From Portunus trituberculatus (taxonomy: Eukaryota; Arthropoda; Malacostraca; Decapoda; Portunidae), in the NCBI RefSeq assembly GCF_017591435.1, contig NC_059290.1:3265225-3329224 (forward strand): a stretch of 64,000 nucleotides of DNA, given 5' to 3'. Under the pieces are notes generated by a model. The model saw nothing but the letters and a program-made list of their open reading frames with translations, was not told the origin of the DNA and searched no databases. Shown here in pieces: positions 23,794 to 36,008 of the stretch. How positions within the stretch are numbered: the first letter of the stretch is position 1; every line of letters starts with the position of its first letter. The position numbers and the translations under genes were made by a program.

Positions 23794-24075
23794 AATGTGT
23801 GGTAATGTCCTCCCCACGGCTACTTGTATCCTTAAATAAACTAAAACCATAAAAACATTGAGTATTCCACACATGATTACCAGATAACTTTCAAATACTG
23901 AGAATCTAACACAAGCAAGGACATAGTATTGGAATGTATTGTGTTGTGAATGCTGAGTTTAGAAATGTCGACATTTTGAAGCTCATACGGCAACTTGTAT
24001 CCTTAAATAAACTAAAACCATGATAACACTGAATATCCCACACATAATTCCGTGATAATTTTCTAACACTGAGAA

Positions 24076-24396
24076 TTGAACACATACAAGGACATAGTAT
24101 TGGAATTGATAGCGGGGAAGGAGAAGAGAGTGAATTCCTTTAGAGAGCCACAGCTGATGATGGCGTCGGTATATACCTCCCGCCAAGACACACGGTTGAG
24201 CTCACTTGAGTGCCGTTATATTTTCAGCCTGTATAGAGGTGACAGGGCCGTGACAGAGGTGGTGGAGGTTATTAATGCACCAAGGAACAGGTGTGTAAGG
24301 TGTGGCAGTGGTGTTGATAAGGGATTAGTGTGTAAGGAGGGAAAGAAGTGTGGTGTGTCGAGTGCACGTCTGCTCCATGTCAACAAACAGTGGTGA
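24076..24396 (+). pseudogene. Cys-rich conserved ORF fragment, copy D
   Basis: Differs from copy C by about one residue (Gln for Arg in the SRQDTR segment). Four-Cys core unchanged. No leading ATG. Confidence 0.3.
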
Positions 24397-25787
24397 TGAT
24401 GGCCGTGTGGTGTTTGGTGTTGCTTATACACCCCATAAACACACTCAAACACCCCGCAACATGTCCATATACGCCCAAACACCCACACACACAAAGTGAA
24501 GTGATGACATTCCCGACAGCACCAGCGGCGAGACAAGAGAGCAATGCAACTCTTCACCACGACTCTCCACAACGCCTCACCATCATTTATTTCAGGTATT
24601 TCTAAGTCCACTCTCTTATTTGTAGGTTTTCTTTGCATATGAGAGTGAAAACAGGGCCCAAATGTTGAAAAGGTGATGGGTATATATATATAAGGAGCAG
24701 TTGTCAGTATTACCAGCTATTATTTGCTTCTTTGACTCACCGTAAGCCAAACATGTGTCAGAATGGAGACACTACTACTGTACCATTGCATGTTCCCTGG
24801 CCAAGTTTTCTCGATGGGGCTTAATTTTGTTGTGGTGAGATAATAAATGCAACATAAGGATTATGGAACCCGCCCTGCAGTGTTCCCGCCCGGCCCCCGC
24901 CCCGTCCCCCGTGCTCCACCCCTGTCCCCCCCGTGGCAACCTGCGGGTTCCAATACTTTTTTTGATATATTCTCTAAAAATAATATTACGCTTCCATGAT
25001 GTGATTTTATGGTTTCTGTAAATATTTGGTTGTGTTTGAAGTGTGTTCCGCGCCTGTGTTCGGTAAATATGTGGCGTTTAGTGGTGTTTTATAGCTTAAA
25101 TAGGAGCTGCCAAAACCGTCCAAATTTTCCATCTCCTGATATCAAGATTTTTATTTTGAGGTGTAACTGGGCCTTTATTTGATCAAAGAATCGTCTGTAC
25201 TTTTTTAAGCGTGAAATCAATCCATTGAGTGAAATATGTGGACTTTGAAGTGGTGTTTTGTCCCGTTTAACGTAAGTTTAATTTTTTCGATTTTATTTGT
25301 TTACGTTTCTGTTTGACGGTCAAACTCGTTGTAGAATGCCTTAAAAGAAAGCTCAGACTCTGTAGAATGTGTTAGAATACTCGCCAAGTGAAAATAGGTG
25401 GACTTTACAAGAGGTTTTAATGAGTTTAGAGTTTAATGGTTTTGTTTTACATAAATGCTCTTTCACTGGTTCACTTCTGGTTCTAGGTCAGTGTTGGATG
25501 CCTGAGAAGAGAGTTTATATTGTCTAATATTTTTCGAAATAAATATAAAGTCGAAATGGCTGGACGTTTTGGCAGCGTTATAAGTGGAAATGTTTATATA
25601 CATTTTATATACTTAGTTTAGACCGTTTTTTAAAACTAGTTAAGCAGGAGATGTTTTGATGTTTTGGATATTAATTAAAGTATCTATCAAGTCATAAAAA
25701 AGTAAGCATTCGGCCTTGGCTTCGTTTTTTCTTGAAGTCATTTTTAAAATTATTTACGTAATTCAGCCACTGTTCCTGCGCTCTTGA

Positions 25788-25810
25788 TGACGTCACAGCC
25801 AATCATCATA
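25788..25810. promoter_or_regulatory. CRE palindrome and CCAAT (copy D)
   Basis: TGACGTCA at 25788-25795 and CCAAT immediately downstream. Confidence 0.45.
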
Positions 25811-26093
25811 GCCCAGGCCGGTGTCCCTCCCCTCCCTACCGCCCAGTTCGTCGATATTTTGCCTAATATCTAGTGATTTCTACGTGTTTTCCCGTGTTTC
25901 TTGGCTCAGGTGTGTAGATATTAGTAGCAGAAGGAAGAAGGAAAGATAAATAAAGGAGGGTGAGGAGGAAGGGAGGAATAAGTGGAGGAGAAGGCAAGCC
26001 ACAATAGGTACTCTCCCTCCACTTCCTCAATATTTTGCCTAATATCTCGTGTTTTCTAAGTGTTTTTATGTGTTTCTAGGCTCAGGCGTGTAG

Positions 26094-26187
26094 ATGGAAG
26101 CAGTAGAAGAAAGAAAAAAGGAGGAGAACGAAGAAGAAAGGAAAAATGGAAGTGGAAGAAGAGGAGGAGCCAAGCCACAATATTTAG
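26094..26187 (+). other. Exon-like purine-rich block with GTAAGT donor (copy D)
   Basis: Equivalent of 11121-11214. Donor at 26188. The LINE insertion lies in the intron-like stretch about 170 bases downstream. Confidence 0.35.
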
Positions 26188-26704
26188 GTAAGTCCCCTTT
26201 TTAATGTTACCGTTCTTTATAACGCATTTTGGTGTTTTGGGTTATATCTGAAGTATTTTGAGTGTGTTTGGTAGTGTTGCAGGGTGTTTTGGGTGTATTT
26301 TGTGTGTTAGATATTTTTAGGTATATTTTACATATCTTGAGTGTGGTGTAGAGGGAGTAGCTGTGGTGGCGAGTGGACGTGTTGTGTGTGCGCTCCGTTT
26401 CTGGCTGTGGTTTTTATAGTTAGCGAGTGGTGTTTGTGCTTGGTGTCTGTGTGGTGCTTTTGAGTGTTAGTGAAGTGAAAGTGTGTACTGCAAGTGTTAG
26501 ATTAGAGTGAAATAGTGGTTAGAATCAGTGTTTGTGAGTTAAAAGTATTTTTGGTAGAGCGAGGAGACTAGGCTTGTAACCGTCAAGTTGACCTTGAAAG
26601 AGGATTAGTTGACCTCACTTAGGCCCTCCCACCACCGCGGTTCCCCCACCCCGCCGTCACCTAGTATTTTTATTTGTTTGTGAGTTAACATATTGTAAAT
26701 TAGT

Positions 26705-27835
26705 ATGGCGGTAGCTACTGAGGTATATCAGAGTGTGATTGAGTGCGTGAAAGAGAGTGTTGAGGTGGGATTGGGAGAGTTTGTTGTGTGTGAGATGTGT
26801 GGGCACGACAGGAAGGTCGTTGACTTTTCTGAGTGTATGGTGTGTAGGCTCAAGAGCGAGAATTTAGTTCTTTCTCTTGAGCACCGAGAATTGCGAGAGG
26901 AAATCAGAAAGCTAAGTGAGGGGAAAAGTGCGAACGAAGTTCTCATCTTTGAATTGAAGGAGGAGGTTAAGAGGCTTGGGGAGGCAGTGGAAAAAATTAG
27001 GCAGGAGATCAGTGTTAGGCCGAAGGTTGGACCTTCTGAGGGCGACAGGGTGGCTTGGCCCTCTGTCGGGAAGAGCAGAGTGGGGAAGAGGGAGCAGGCG
27101 AGCCAGACTGGGAAAGATAGTAGTCAGGATAGGCAGAGATGGCAGGTTGCGAGGGGAAGGAAAGCGGAGATAGTTAGGGAGGATAGGACTAAACCTGTTG
27201 AGTGTGAAAATAGGTTCGGTTTGTTGGAGGGGGAGGGGGAGAGTGAGAGTGGAGTGAATGAGGTGGTTGTGGTGAGTGAAAGGAGAAAGAAGGGGGTAGA
27301 GGAGAGGAGGAGGATGGTTGTGCCTAGCACACCTCAGGTGTGTGTGGTGGGTGACTCTCAGGTTAGGTATTTAGATAGCACTTTCTGTGGGAAAGACAGG
27401 GATAGGAGGACGAACGTGTGTATGCCTGGTGCAGGTGTGAAGGCAGTGAGTGAGGAGGTGCAGAAGAGGGTTGGGGGATGGAGAGGAGGGTGTAGTAGTT
27501 TTGCACGTAGGTGGGAACGATGTCAGAGCAGGTGGGTCGGAGGAGTTAGTGGCAAGATTTCGGGAAATGTTAGGCAAGATAAGGGAGAGTGGTAGGAGGT
27601 GTGTAGTGTCAGGAATCTTGCCTCGTGTGTATGTTAGCAGGAATGGTTGTCTAGAGCCATTGGTGTGAATGATCGGGTAAAAGGGATGTGTAAGGATGTG
27701 GGTGTCAGCTTTGTGGATGTATGGGATAGGTTCTATGGGCGAAGGGATTTGTATGCTAGGGATGGTGTGCATCTGAGTAGGAAGGGTGTGGATGTGCTGA
27801 GTGGATGTCTGGAGGGGAGTTGGGATGGAGTGTAG
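26705..27835 (+). pseudogene. CR1-like ORF1, SGNH esterase-type, frameshifted
   Basis: Starts at ATG 26705. Residues ~29-48 hold paired CxxC motifs (CEMCG, CMVCR), followed by a charged coiled-coil segment (~50-105) and a basic, Ser/Arg-rich linker. The C-terminal third is an SGNH/GDSL-type hydrolase: GDSQVRYLD gives the nucleophile Ser, HVGGNDV the Asn block, and DGVHLS the Asp-x-x-His dyad. The esterase is split over three frames: shifts near 27475 (a G-rich run) and near 27640. ORF1 esterases are known in CR1 and related LINEs, where they are thought to act in the RNP or at membranes. The natural stop is at 27833-27835, just before ORF2 begins. Confidence 0.8.
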
Positions 27836-27838
27836 GGG

Positions 27839-30757
27839 GTGAGGTAGCAAATGCATTCCAGAAGAAAGATGCTAGACATAAATTAGATAGGATAAACAGA
27901 GATAGTGAAAAGATTAGGAAAGATTTCCAGGTGCAAATAGGAGAGAATAAGATTAGGATTCCAAATAAGGAGACAGCATCTAGGAAGGTAGCAGGACTTA
28001 AATGTTTTTATGTAAATGCCAGGAGTCTTAGGAACAAGAAGGACGAGTTATCTAGTTATATAGTTGAGGAGGACCTAGATGTTGTATGTGTCACAGAGGC
28101 ATGGGTAAATGAGGAAAAGTTTAGGAAAATAGGAAAGAATATGAAGTAGATGGATACATTATGTATTTACACCAGAGAATTGGTAGGATAGGCGGAGGAG
28201 TAGTTATTTATGTAAAAATCCTTCATTTCCAGTCAGGTTAATGGTATTAAGGTAGATAACAGAGTAGAGTCCTTATGGCTGGATGTTAGAGTAAACAAAA
28301 GTAAGGTTATTAGAGTAGGAGCTTTTATAGGCCACCTAACCAGTCAGCAGATGTAGACAACCTTATGGTAGATGAGATAAATAGGGGTGTACTAGTCAGA
28401 CAATTATCTTAGGGATTTTAATCTTAAGTCAGTAAACTGGGAGAGGATGGTAGGAGATGCTAGTGAAAATAAGTTTATGGAAAGTTTTCAGGATAACTAT
28501 TTAGTGCAGATGGTAGATAAACCTACTAGGGGAGGAAGGTTTTAGACATAGTACTAACAAATATTGAGCATTGTTTAAAGGAAGTTGAGGTAGGAGAGAC
28601 TTTAGCAAACAGTGACCATCATATAATTAGATTTATCATTAATTCCAGTAGGGATAATATAGTGAATAAGACTAGAGTCCCAAACTATCAGAAAGGCAAT
28701 TATGGTAGGTTACGTCAGTTATTAGGAGAGGTAAACTGGGAAGATAGTTTTGGAAATAAAACTGCACAGGAGATGTGGGATATTTTTAAGGTTGTAGTAA
28801 AGGGTATAGTGATGCAGTGTATCCCTTACAAAGATATAAGGCAGAGAAACAGGAAGCCATTATGGTGGACTCATGAGATAGGTAGCCAGATCAGAGAGAA
28901 GAAGAGGGCATACAGAGAGTTGCAGAAAAGTGGGAAGATGTAGATTTGATTAGGTACAGACAGGTCAGGGATGATTTGAGTAAGGTTATAAAAAAGTAAA
29001 AGGCAGGCAGAGATAAAACTAGCTAGAGCTGGGAGTAAAGATCCCAAAAATTATATAGTTATTACAAGGTCAGTGATAAAAGAAATAAGGATAGGATTGG
29101 ACCACTCAGAAAAGATGGTGTAGTAGTGGATCAAAATGAAGACATAGTAGAATTATTGAATGAACAATTTTCTTCAGTATTTACTAGGAAAGAATAGGAA
29201 ATCCTGTTACAAACAGTGCGACGAGTAGTTTAAGAGCTTTAGAAAATATTGATATAAAACCGGGAATTATTAGGAAATTTATTCTTGAACTAGACGATAG
29301 GAAAGCCAGTGGTCCTGATGAGCTACATGCCAGAGTACTTAGGGAGGGTGTAGACAGTATTTCTGAAGCACTTAAGTTAATCTTTGAAAGATCACTTAGG
29401 TTTGCTGAGATACCTCAGGACTGGAAGTTAGCTAATGTTACTCCAATATTTAAAAAAGGTAGGAAGGATGATGCGAATAATTATAGACCGATCAGTTTAA
29501 CTAGTATAGTATGTAAGATACTAGAGAAAATCATTAAGGGTAGTATTTGGGAGCATTTAAATGAGAATAGATTAATTAGAGATACCCAACATGGCTTTAG
29601 ATCAGGGAGGTCCTGTCTTACAAATTTGCTCGATATCTTAGAATATATTACCAAGGAGTTAGATGATGGAAATAGCATAGATGTTATATATCTAGATTTT
29701 AGCAAGGCATTTGATAAGGTACCGCATAGGAGGCTAGTGTACAAATTGAGACTACATGGGATAGGGGGTAGGTTAGTTGATTGGATTAGTGAATGGCTTT
29801 CTGATAGGAAACAGAGAGTAGTATTAAATGGGGCAATGTCTGAGTGGAAGGAAGTGGTTAGTGGGTACCCCAAGGATCAGTGCTAGGACCTCTTCTTTTC
29901 TTGGTGTACATTAACGATTTAGATATAGGAATTAGTAGCAAAGTATCAAAGTTTGCAGATGATACTAAGATAGCATGTGCAGTACAGGGTGAAAAGGACA
30001 ATTACAGAATACAACGAGACCTGGACAGGCTGATAGCATGGGCAGACAGGTGGCAGATGGAGTTTAATTCTAAAAAGTGTCAGGTTATGCATTTAGGTAA
30101 AGACAACACAAACTTTAGCTATGAGATGGAGGGATGTTGGCTAGAGGCAGTAGAGGAGGGAAAGGATTTAGGAGTAGTGATAGACAGGACTATGAAATTT
30201 TCAAAGCAATGTTTAGAAGCAAGAAATAGGGCAAATAGGATCCTGGGTTTTATAAATAGAAATGTTAGTTATAAAAGTAAGGAAGTGGTGCGTAGCTTAT
30301 ATAATTCCTATGTTAGGCCCCATTTAGAGTATTGCATACAGGCCTGGTCACCCCACTATAGGCAGGATATCAACATGTTAGAAGCAGTTCAGAGAAGAGC
30401 AACTAGGATGATACCAGCATTAAAGCGCCTGGAGTATAGAGATAGATTAAAGGAATTAAACATGTTTTCATTTGAGAGGAGATGTATAAGAGGGATATGA
30501 TAGAGTTATTTAAAATGTTTTCAGATACAAACTACATAGATGTGAGATCTTTCTTTACCTTAGAGGAGGGAAATAGGACTAGAAATCATGGCAGGAAGAT
30601 TAGAAAGCAAGGCTGCAGGTTAGATATAAGAAAATATTTCTTTAGTCATAGAGTGGTAGACTTCTGGAATGCATTGCCAGAGACGGTTGTAAATAGCACT
30701 AGTTTGACAATGTTTAAAAACAGATTAGATAAGCACTTAAATTTATTAGATTTATAA
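27839..30757 (+). pseudogene. CR1-like ORF2, endonuclease and reverse transcriptase, frameshifted
   Basis: Begins right after the ORF1 stop. The endonuclease starts at CFYVNARSLRNKKDEL and VCVTEAWV (catalytic Asn and Glu), continues in broken frames through GDFNLKSVNW and ends near ANSDHHII (catalytic SDH-type motif, about 28605-28620). RT motifs: KASGPDELHARVL, NYRPISLTS, QHGFRSGRSCLTNLL, YLDFSKAFDKVPHRRL (29692 onward, first catalytic Asp) and FADDTK (29952-29963, catalytic Asp pair). Visible breaks: several between 28140 and 28560, one near 28940-29010, one near 29195, one at 29870 (a G missing from GGGG in the VPQGSVLGP motif), and one at 30490 (three Gs where copies B and C have four). 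The true C-terminus is HLNLLDL. Confidence 0.85.
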
Positions 30758-31035
30758 TTATGTATAGCACTGCATGATAGTTTTTATAAGAAATTTACTA
30801 TAGTTAAACAAGACATGATCCCCATGTATGGGGACCACAAATTGTAGAGGATTTCGCTGCAGGACTTACCCCTGTTAATGGGCCAAATATTTAGAATTAG
30901 TATATAATGTATTGTGTACTTGTAAGTGTATCTTTAAGTACTGATGACGAGGTCGCTGTGCGACTGATACAGGATAACCTAGATGGGCCCTGGTGGCCCT
31001 TTGTTATCCTATTATTTATGTTATGTTATGTTATG

Positions 31036-31036
<1 letters not shown>

Positions 31037-31069
<33 letters not shown>

Positions 31070-31380
31070 ATGTGTTTGTGTATTTACCTAGTTGTAGTTT
31101 TATAGGGCCTGGGCCTTACACAGGTGTGGCCCTGTCTCAATATCTACACTTATCCAATTTTTCTTTAAAACTGTGCACACTCGTTGGTGACACCACTTCT
31201 TTACCCTAATTATGCACACTCATTGCTGACATCACTTTTCACCCAAACTGTTCCACGTCTCAACACATCTTTGCGGAAACTCTATTTTGTAACATGTCTT
31301 AGACATCTTCCTTCCTCAGGTTTTTACTATGCGATCTTGTTGTTTGAATGTGATATTCTTCTCTTAGTCTAACCTAACCT
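31037..31380 (+). mobile_element. (TG)n and TATTTACCTAGTTGTAG repeat (copy D)
   Basis: Unit sequence resumes here after the LINE, matching 19926-20270. Confidence 0.55.
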
Positions 31381-31446
31381 TGTAATTTTTTTTATTTATT
31401 TATTTATTTTTAACTAACCTAATCTAATCTAACCAAACGTTTGCAG

Positions 31447-31576
31447 GTCCGCAGAAAACGACACGCCGATGTATTTGAAGTCAAGGACGGAGATTAAAAC
31501 GGCCTTGAAAAACACCACACCCGTTTTGTCCACCACCATCAACACCTTCTCTCAGATCAAGGACACACACACATAA
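31447..31576 (+). pseudogene. Second exon, prematurely closed (copy D)
   Basis: Same acceptor and same 14-nt net loss as B and C; TAA at 31574-31576. The upstream exon-like block is now more than 5 kb away because of the LINE. Confidence 0.55.
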
Positions 31577-31950
31577 GGAAGAGATGCGTGTGAGTGTGTT
31601 TGGGTGTGTTTGGATGCGTTTGTGTGTGTTTTGGGTCTTTTTGGGTGTGTTTTGGGGTATTTTGAGTGTGTTTAGGGTTCTTGGGTGCATTTGGGGTGTG
31701 TTTTGAGGTGTTTTGTATGTGTTTTGAGTGTGTTTATATGTGTTTTGGTATGTTTGGGTGTGTTTGAGTGTGTTTGGGTGTGTTTGACTGTGTTTGGGTG
31801 TGTTTTGATTGTATTTCATGTGTTTTTGATGCATTTGAATGTGTTTTTTGGATATTACAAGTGTTTGGGTGCAGTTTTGGGTGTGTTTGTTTGTGTGTTT
31901 CAGCGTGTGTTATGATGATAATGTATTTTAAGCTAACCTACCACCCAAGA

Positions 31951-32500
<550 letters not shown>

Positions 32501-32504
32501 CAAT

Positions 32505-32890
32505 ATGCCAACATATACTACCGAAACTTATCTTGTCAGGTCATTGCTGAGTGACCACTTCACCCTGGAGACGACCCTCCCGGTGCAGTCCGCCCTGGCA
32601 ATGCCAAGGAAGCGCTTGACGGTGCCACCATCCAGGATGGCGGGCCTCGTCATCTATGTGGTGGCGTGGTATGCTGCCGTGAAGGGCTCCTTTGCTGATG
32701 CAGAGGCACTGTATGACTGACTCCTGCACACCATCGAGGGATTCATCACGACTCCGAGGGTTCCAGCAAGGGCCCATGCTCCACGCCGCTAGACTTACGC
32801 TACCGACCCTGTGATTCTGAACTGCCAACAGACGCTCGCTGCCTACCAGAGACGTTGGCAGCTCAACCCAGCAGACACAGAGTCACGGGA
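32505..32890 (+). pseudogene. LINE endonuclease C-terminus and linker remnant
   Basis: The 71-residue frame at 32505-32720 includes SDHFTLETTLPV (the terminal SDH block of APE-type LINE endonucleases) and runs to a stop after AEALYD. Coding similarity appears to continue in shifted frames to the RT part. Confidence 0.6.
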
Positions 32891-34476
32891 TGCCATGGTT
32901 ACCGTGGCTTGACACCTCACGGATCTGTTACAGCAGGAAAGGAAGACGTACTGGGTCTCCTTCCTGGACAAGGTGTTCAGGACCACACCTCCAGGAGGTG
33001 TGGCACCATGTCAACAGCATCTGGGGCAAGTCCAGACGACAGGTGTGTGACCCTGATCCTGCAGGCAGGGCACGAGAACTCATCTTGCAGTGGAAGAAAG
33101 CCTCATCCTTCTCTGGCCTTCCTGTGGAACACCAGGAGACGCTTGATCAGCAAAGACCACGAAGGATGGAGTTGCTTCGCCACAGTGTTTCTCTGCTGGA
33201 TGACACCTGTGTGTCTATCACACATGACGAACTCTTCTCGGCAGTCAAGTTGGGTAAGTCAACAGCTCCTGGCAAGGATGGTATCACCTATGATATCCTC
33301 AGTGCTCTCGTGGAGGTAAAGGTAGACAACATTATCTTGGATTTATTTAACATGTTTTTCACTGTAGGCAAGCTTCCCCACTCTTGGAAAACAGCTTTTG
33401 TCATCCTAGTCCCCAAAGGTGATGGCACCTTTCGCCCTATTTCTCTCACCAGCTGTCTGTGTAAAATGATGGAACAGGTAATACTGAACAGGCTTATATA
33501 CAAGGTGGGCCATGTACTCTATGGCTTCCTAAAAGATCACTCTACAAGTCACTGTTTTGTTGAGTGTCTTATATATAAGGATGCTATCTGCAGAGCTTTT
33601 GTTGATTTCAAGGGTGCCTTTGACAGGGCCAACAAAGATGTTATTATGGAGGAACTCATTCTCAAAGGTGTCAAAGGTAGGCTATTAGGATGGATCAGGG
33701 ATTATTTGTACAATAGAACAGCACAGGTTTGGTTTCAAGGTGCAGTCTCCTCTGAGGAAGTCTTTGAGCTTGGAACACCACAGGGTGGAGTCCTTAGTCC
33801 AATGCTTTTTAATGTTTTAATGGACAAAATTGCACCCTGTTCCTTTCCACAGGGCACCCAGGTCCTCATCTATGCTGATGACATACTCCTCCAATGCCCC
33901 ACACCCAGGATTTTCCAGTTAGCTTTGTCACAACTAGCAGGTTTGTGTGTCCAAATGGGACTAGTGATTAATGAATGTAAAACAAAATTTCAAGCTAAAG
34001 GGAAGGTCTCTTGGCTGCCCACTGTAAACAAAGTTCCCATCCCTAGAGTTCATATACACAAGTACCTGGGTGTTCAGATGAGCTTCAGGAAGTCTCTTCA
34101 AGCCGTCCACTATGTTCGAGACCTTTGTCTGCTACGGCTAGCACCACTTTGGCTGCTAGCCAACAGGGGCCTGGGGGCGGGCATTCCAGTCCTAATAATG
34201 TTCTATATATCTGTCATATGGTCCCTTATTGATTATGCTGCCCCTGTTTTAATACATTTTAATGCCACCCAACTCCGTCCACTGGAGCTTGTACAGAATG
34301 AAGCCATGCGGATAATCTTGGGATGCCCCTGGACTGCACGGATTGAAGTTATCAGAGCTGAACTTCACCTGCCGAGTATTATGTGTAGGGTACAGGAAAT
34401 TACTTGTCGCACAATTAGTCGGATGCTATGCACGGGCTCTGACTCTAAAGGGATCACTGACCCCCCTGAATCATAA
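32890..34476 (+). pseudogene. Reverse transcriptase part of RNase H LINE
   Basis: A 528-residue open frame. Motifs in order: STAPGKDGITYDIL, FRPISLTSCLCKMMEQ, FVDFKGAFDRANKD (first catalytic Asp near 33604), GTPQGGVLSPMLFNVLMD, and YADDILLQC (33871-33897, catalytic Asp pair). The RT core is complete and in frame. After the thumb region the frame is lost near 34430, and the natural reading continues one frame over. The N-terminal ~60 residues read as a shadow frame and may not be native. Confidence 0.82.
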
Positions 34477-35539
34477 TCCTTGCACTCCTACAACACCATA
34501 CCTCAGGAAGATTTTGGGAGTACTGACAAGTGTAGGTGTAGCCGAGGCCTGTATTAACGTTGTTATGTCACCGCTACAACCCGCCTGGAACCCTCATCGT
34601 GTCAGTGTTGATATTCAATATCTCTGCATCAGCCCAAGAGCTAACTGGCTACCTCATGTGCTGCTGCAAGACATGTTCATGACTAAATTGTTCAAGTACC
34701 CACACATTCAAGCTATTCATGTTTATTGTGATGGGTCAGTCAATGACAGCAGGTCTAGATGTGGGCTATTCATCCGTGAGTACCTCTCTGCCAGTCTCTA
34801 CACTGACATTGAGGTTTCCAGGCGGCTCCCTGCACCCATGTCTTCCACTAGACCAGAACTGTATACTGTACTAGAGGTGCTCCATATAGTGGCGCCACTC
34901 CATAAGAACATTCAGGCTGCATTGTATGCCCTTCAATCCACCTCCCCCATGGACTGTGATCTAGTTAATAAGTGTCTTGATCTCATCCACACCCTAGAAG
35001 GTGCTGGTGCCACGGTCCATTTCATCTGGATACCCTCTCATGTGGGTATCCCGCTAAATGAAAAAGCAGACCGCTTTGCTCAGTGTGCTCTACAAGATGA
35101 CACAGTGGACCCTGGCACTGAGTACACTCTGGGTTATGTTAAGAGTAGCATTAAGGACTTTGTACATAGTAGCATTAGTGATTAGTTGGAGCTTTGTTGC
35201 CATAGGGACAGTAGCACTAGTCTTCACTATGCACGTGTCTCCCAGAGCTGTGCTTACACCTACGGGAGACACACTGCATCACATGACAGGGTGGCAATGA
35301 GGCTCAGATTAGGCTACAAATACTTTTGGGAAGTCAGTGCTTCTCCTGGTGTGTGCTGTGTGCTGTGTGCTGCACCAAGGGGGGGCACTCTGCCTTACTA
35401 TATCATGGAATGTCCTCTCATTGCTAAATTTAGGCCACAAGGTCAACATGATTTGTACAGCCTCATTGACCATCTCCTAGACTCAGCCACCCTCAGGGAT
35501 ATACTCAGGGAATATCCTCAGTTTGCTCCAACACTGTAG
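34430..35539 (+). pseudogene. RNase H and C-terminal Cys domain of the LINE
   Basis: Open from about 34430 to a TAG at 35183-35185, then open again in the same frame to 35539, so a single substitution separates the two parts. RNase H blocks: YCDGSV (first Asp, ~34724), TRPELY (Glu), and WIPSHVGIPLNEKADR (last His/Asp block, ~35030-35070). The block that normally carries a third acidic residue before AALYAL is shortened (HKNIQAALYAL), so the active site looks incomplete. The C-terminus has a CVLC pair and TLPYYIMEC, a degenerate zinc-binding tail. Confidence 0.78.
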
Positions 35540-35666
35540 GATGTGTATGCAATAAGGTGTGCAATATCTGTACTTATTTATTGAAATACTTGTATTCTTG
35601 TTATGTAAACTGTTTAGTGTTATATTTTTGATACTTTAACCTTAAGTCTTTGCCCAGGGGGTGGGT

Positions 35667-35692
35667 GTTGAAATTATTTATTAATTCAACAA
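35667..35692 (+). terminator. LINE 3' UTR hairpin
   Basis: TGTTGAA and TTCAACA form a 7-bp stem around an AT-rich loop just before AATAAATGTATCAATC and the (CT)n. Several LINE families have 3' hairpins recognised by their RT; that role is inferred here. Confidence 0.4.
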
Positions 35693-35702
35693 TAAATGTA
35701 TC

Positions 35703-35705
35703 AAT

Positions 35706-35778
<73 letters not shown>
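35703..35778. repeat. (TC)n microsatellite
   Basis: About 75 bases directly after the LINE tail. Confidence 0.95.
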
Positions 35779-35780
<2 letters not shown>

Positions 35781-35958
35781 GGTTCTAGTTAAAGAAACGC
35801 TAGTTTTTCATGGTGTTTTGTTGATTGTAGTGAAAAATTAACGTGATTTTTGGTTTGTTCAAGGAAAACCTCGCTTCAGAACTAGACCAGTCATCTCTGT
35901 GGCCCTGGAAAATAGTCTTCTTGATAGAATAAAGTGTTTCTGGAGCTGCAGCGTCCCC

Positions 35959-36008
35959 GTCTTCATGGCAACGCTGCATGTAAACACGAGGAAAGGTTGC
36001 CTAGTCAC
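35959..36008. promoter_or_regulatory. Candidate RFX X-boxes upstream of ARL16-like gene
   Basis: GTCTTCATGGCAAC (35959-35972) fits the 14-base X-box consensus RYYNYYATRRNRAC read on either strand. A second near-match, GTTGCCTAGTCAC, lies at 35996-36008. RFX factors bind such sites in promoters of ciliary genes. ARL16 has been linked to ciliary traffic in mammals. The sites lie about 2 kb before the first coding exon and just before a possible first exon that ends at GTGAGT (36131) or GTAAGG (36142). Confidence 0.4.

Larger units (their letters stand above)
16371..23798 (+). repeat. Tandem segmental duplication, copy C
   Basis: Third copy. Its left part (leader, Cys-rich ORF, promoter-like block) is closest to D. 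Its right part (SINE, (CT)n, 13514-type block, LINE tail) is closest to B. It is a mosaic, as expected from unequal crossing-over between units. Confidence 0.9.
26356..31036 (+). mobile_element. Near full-length CR1-like non-LTR retrotransposon
   Basis: About 4.7 kb. The left edge is set where copy D departs from copy C after GTGTAGAGGG. The right edge is the TTATG-repeat tail joining (TG)n. Order: ~350-bp 5' UTR, ORF1 (zinc-knuckle-like Cys cluster, coiled coil, SGNH-type esterase), ORF2 (APE-type endonuclease, reverse transcriptase), ~280-bp 3' UTR. This architecture and the RT motifs are those of CR1-group LINEs. Both ORFs carry frameshifts, so it is not autonomous as written. The 3' end is the source family for the fragments at 8050, 15535 and 22965. 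Confidence 0.9.
32505..35690 (+). mobile_element. 5'-truncated LINE with RT and RNase H
   Basis: Enters within the C-terminal end of an endonuclease domain (LLSDHFTLET near 32545-32575), then linker, RT, RNase H and a C-terminal Cys motif, a ~150-bp 3' UTR with a hairpin, and a short TCAATC repeat at the end. RT plus RNase H suggests an I-group-like non-LTR element. The internal order is intact but the frame changes several times and one in-frame stop is present. Confidence 0.88.
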
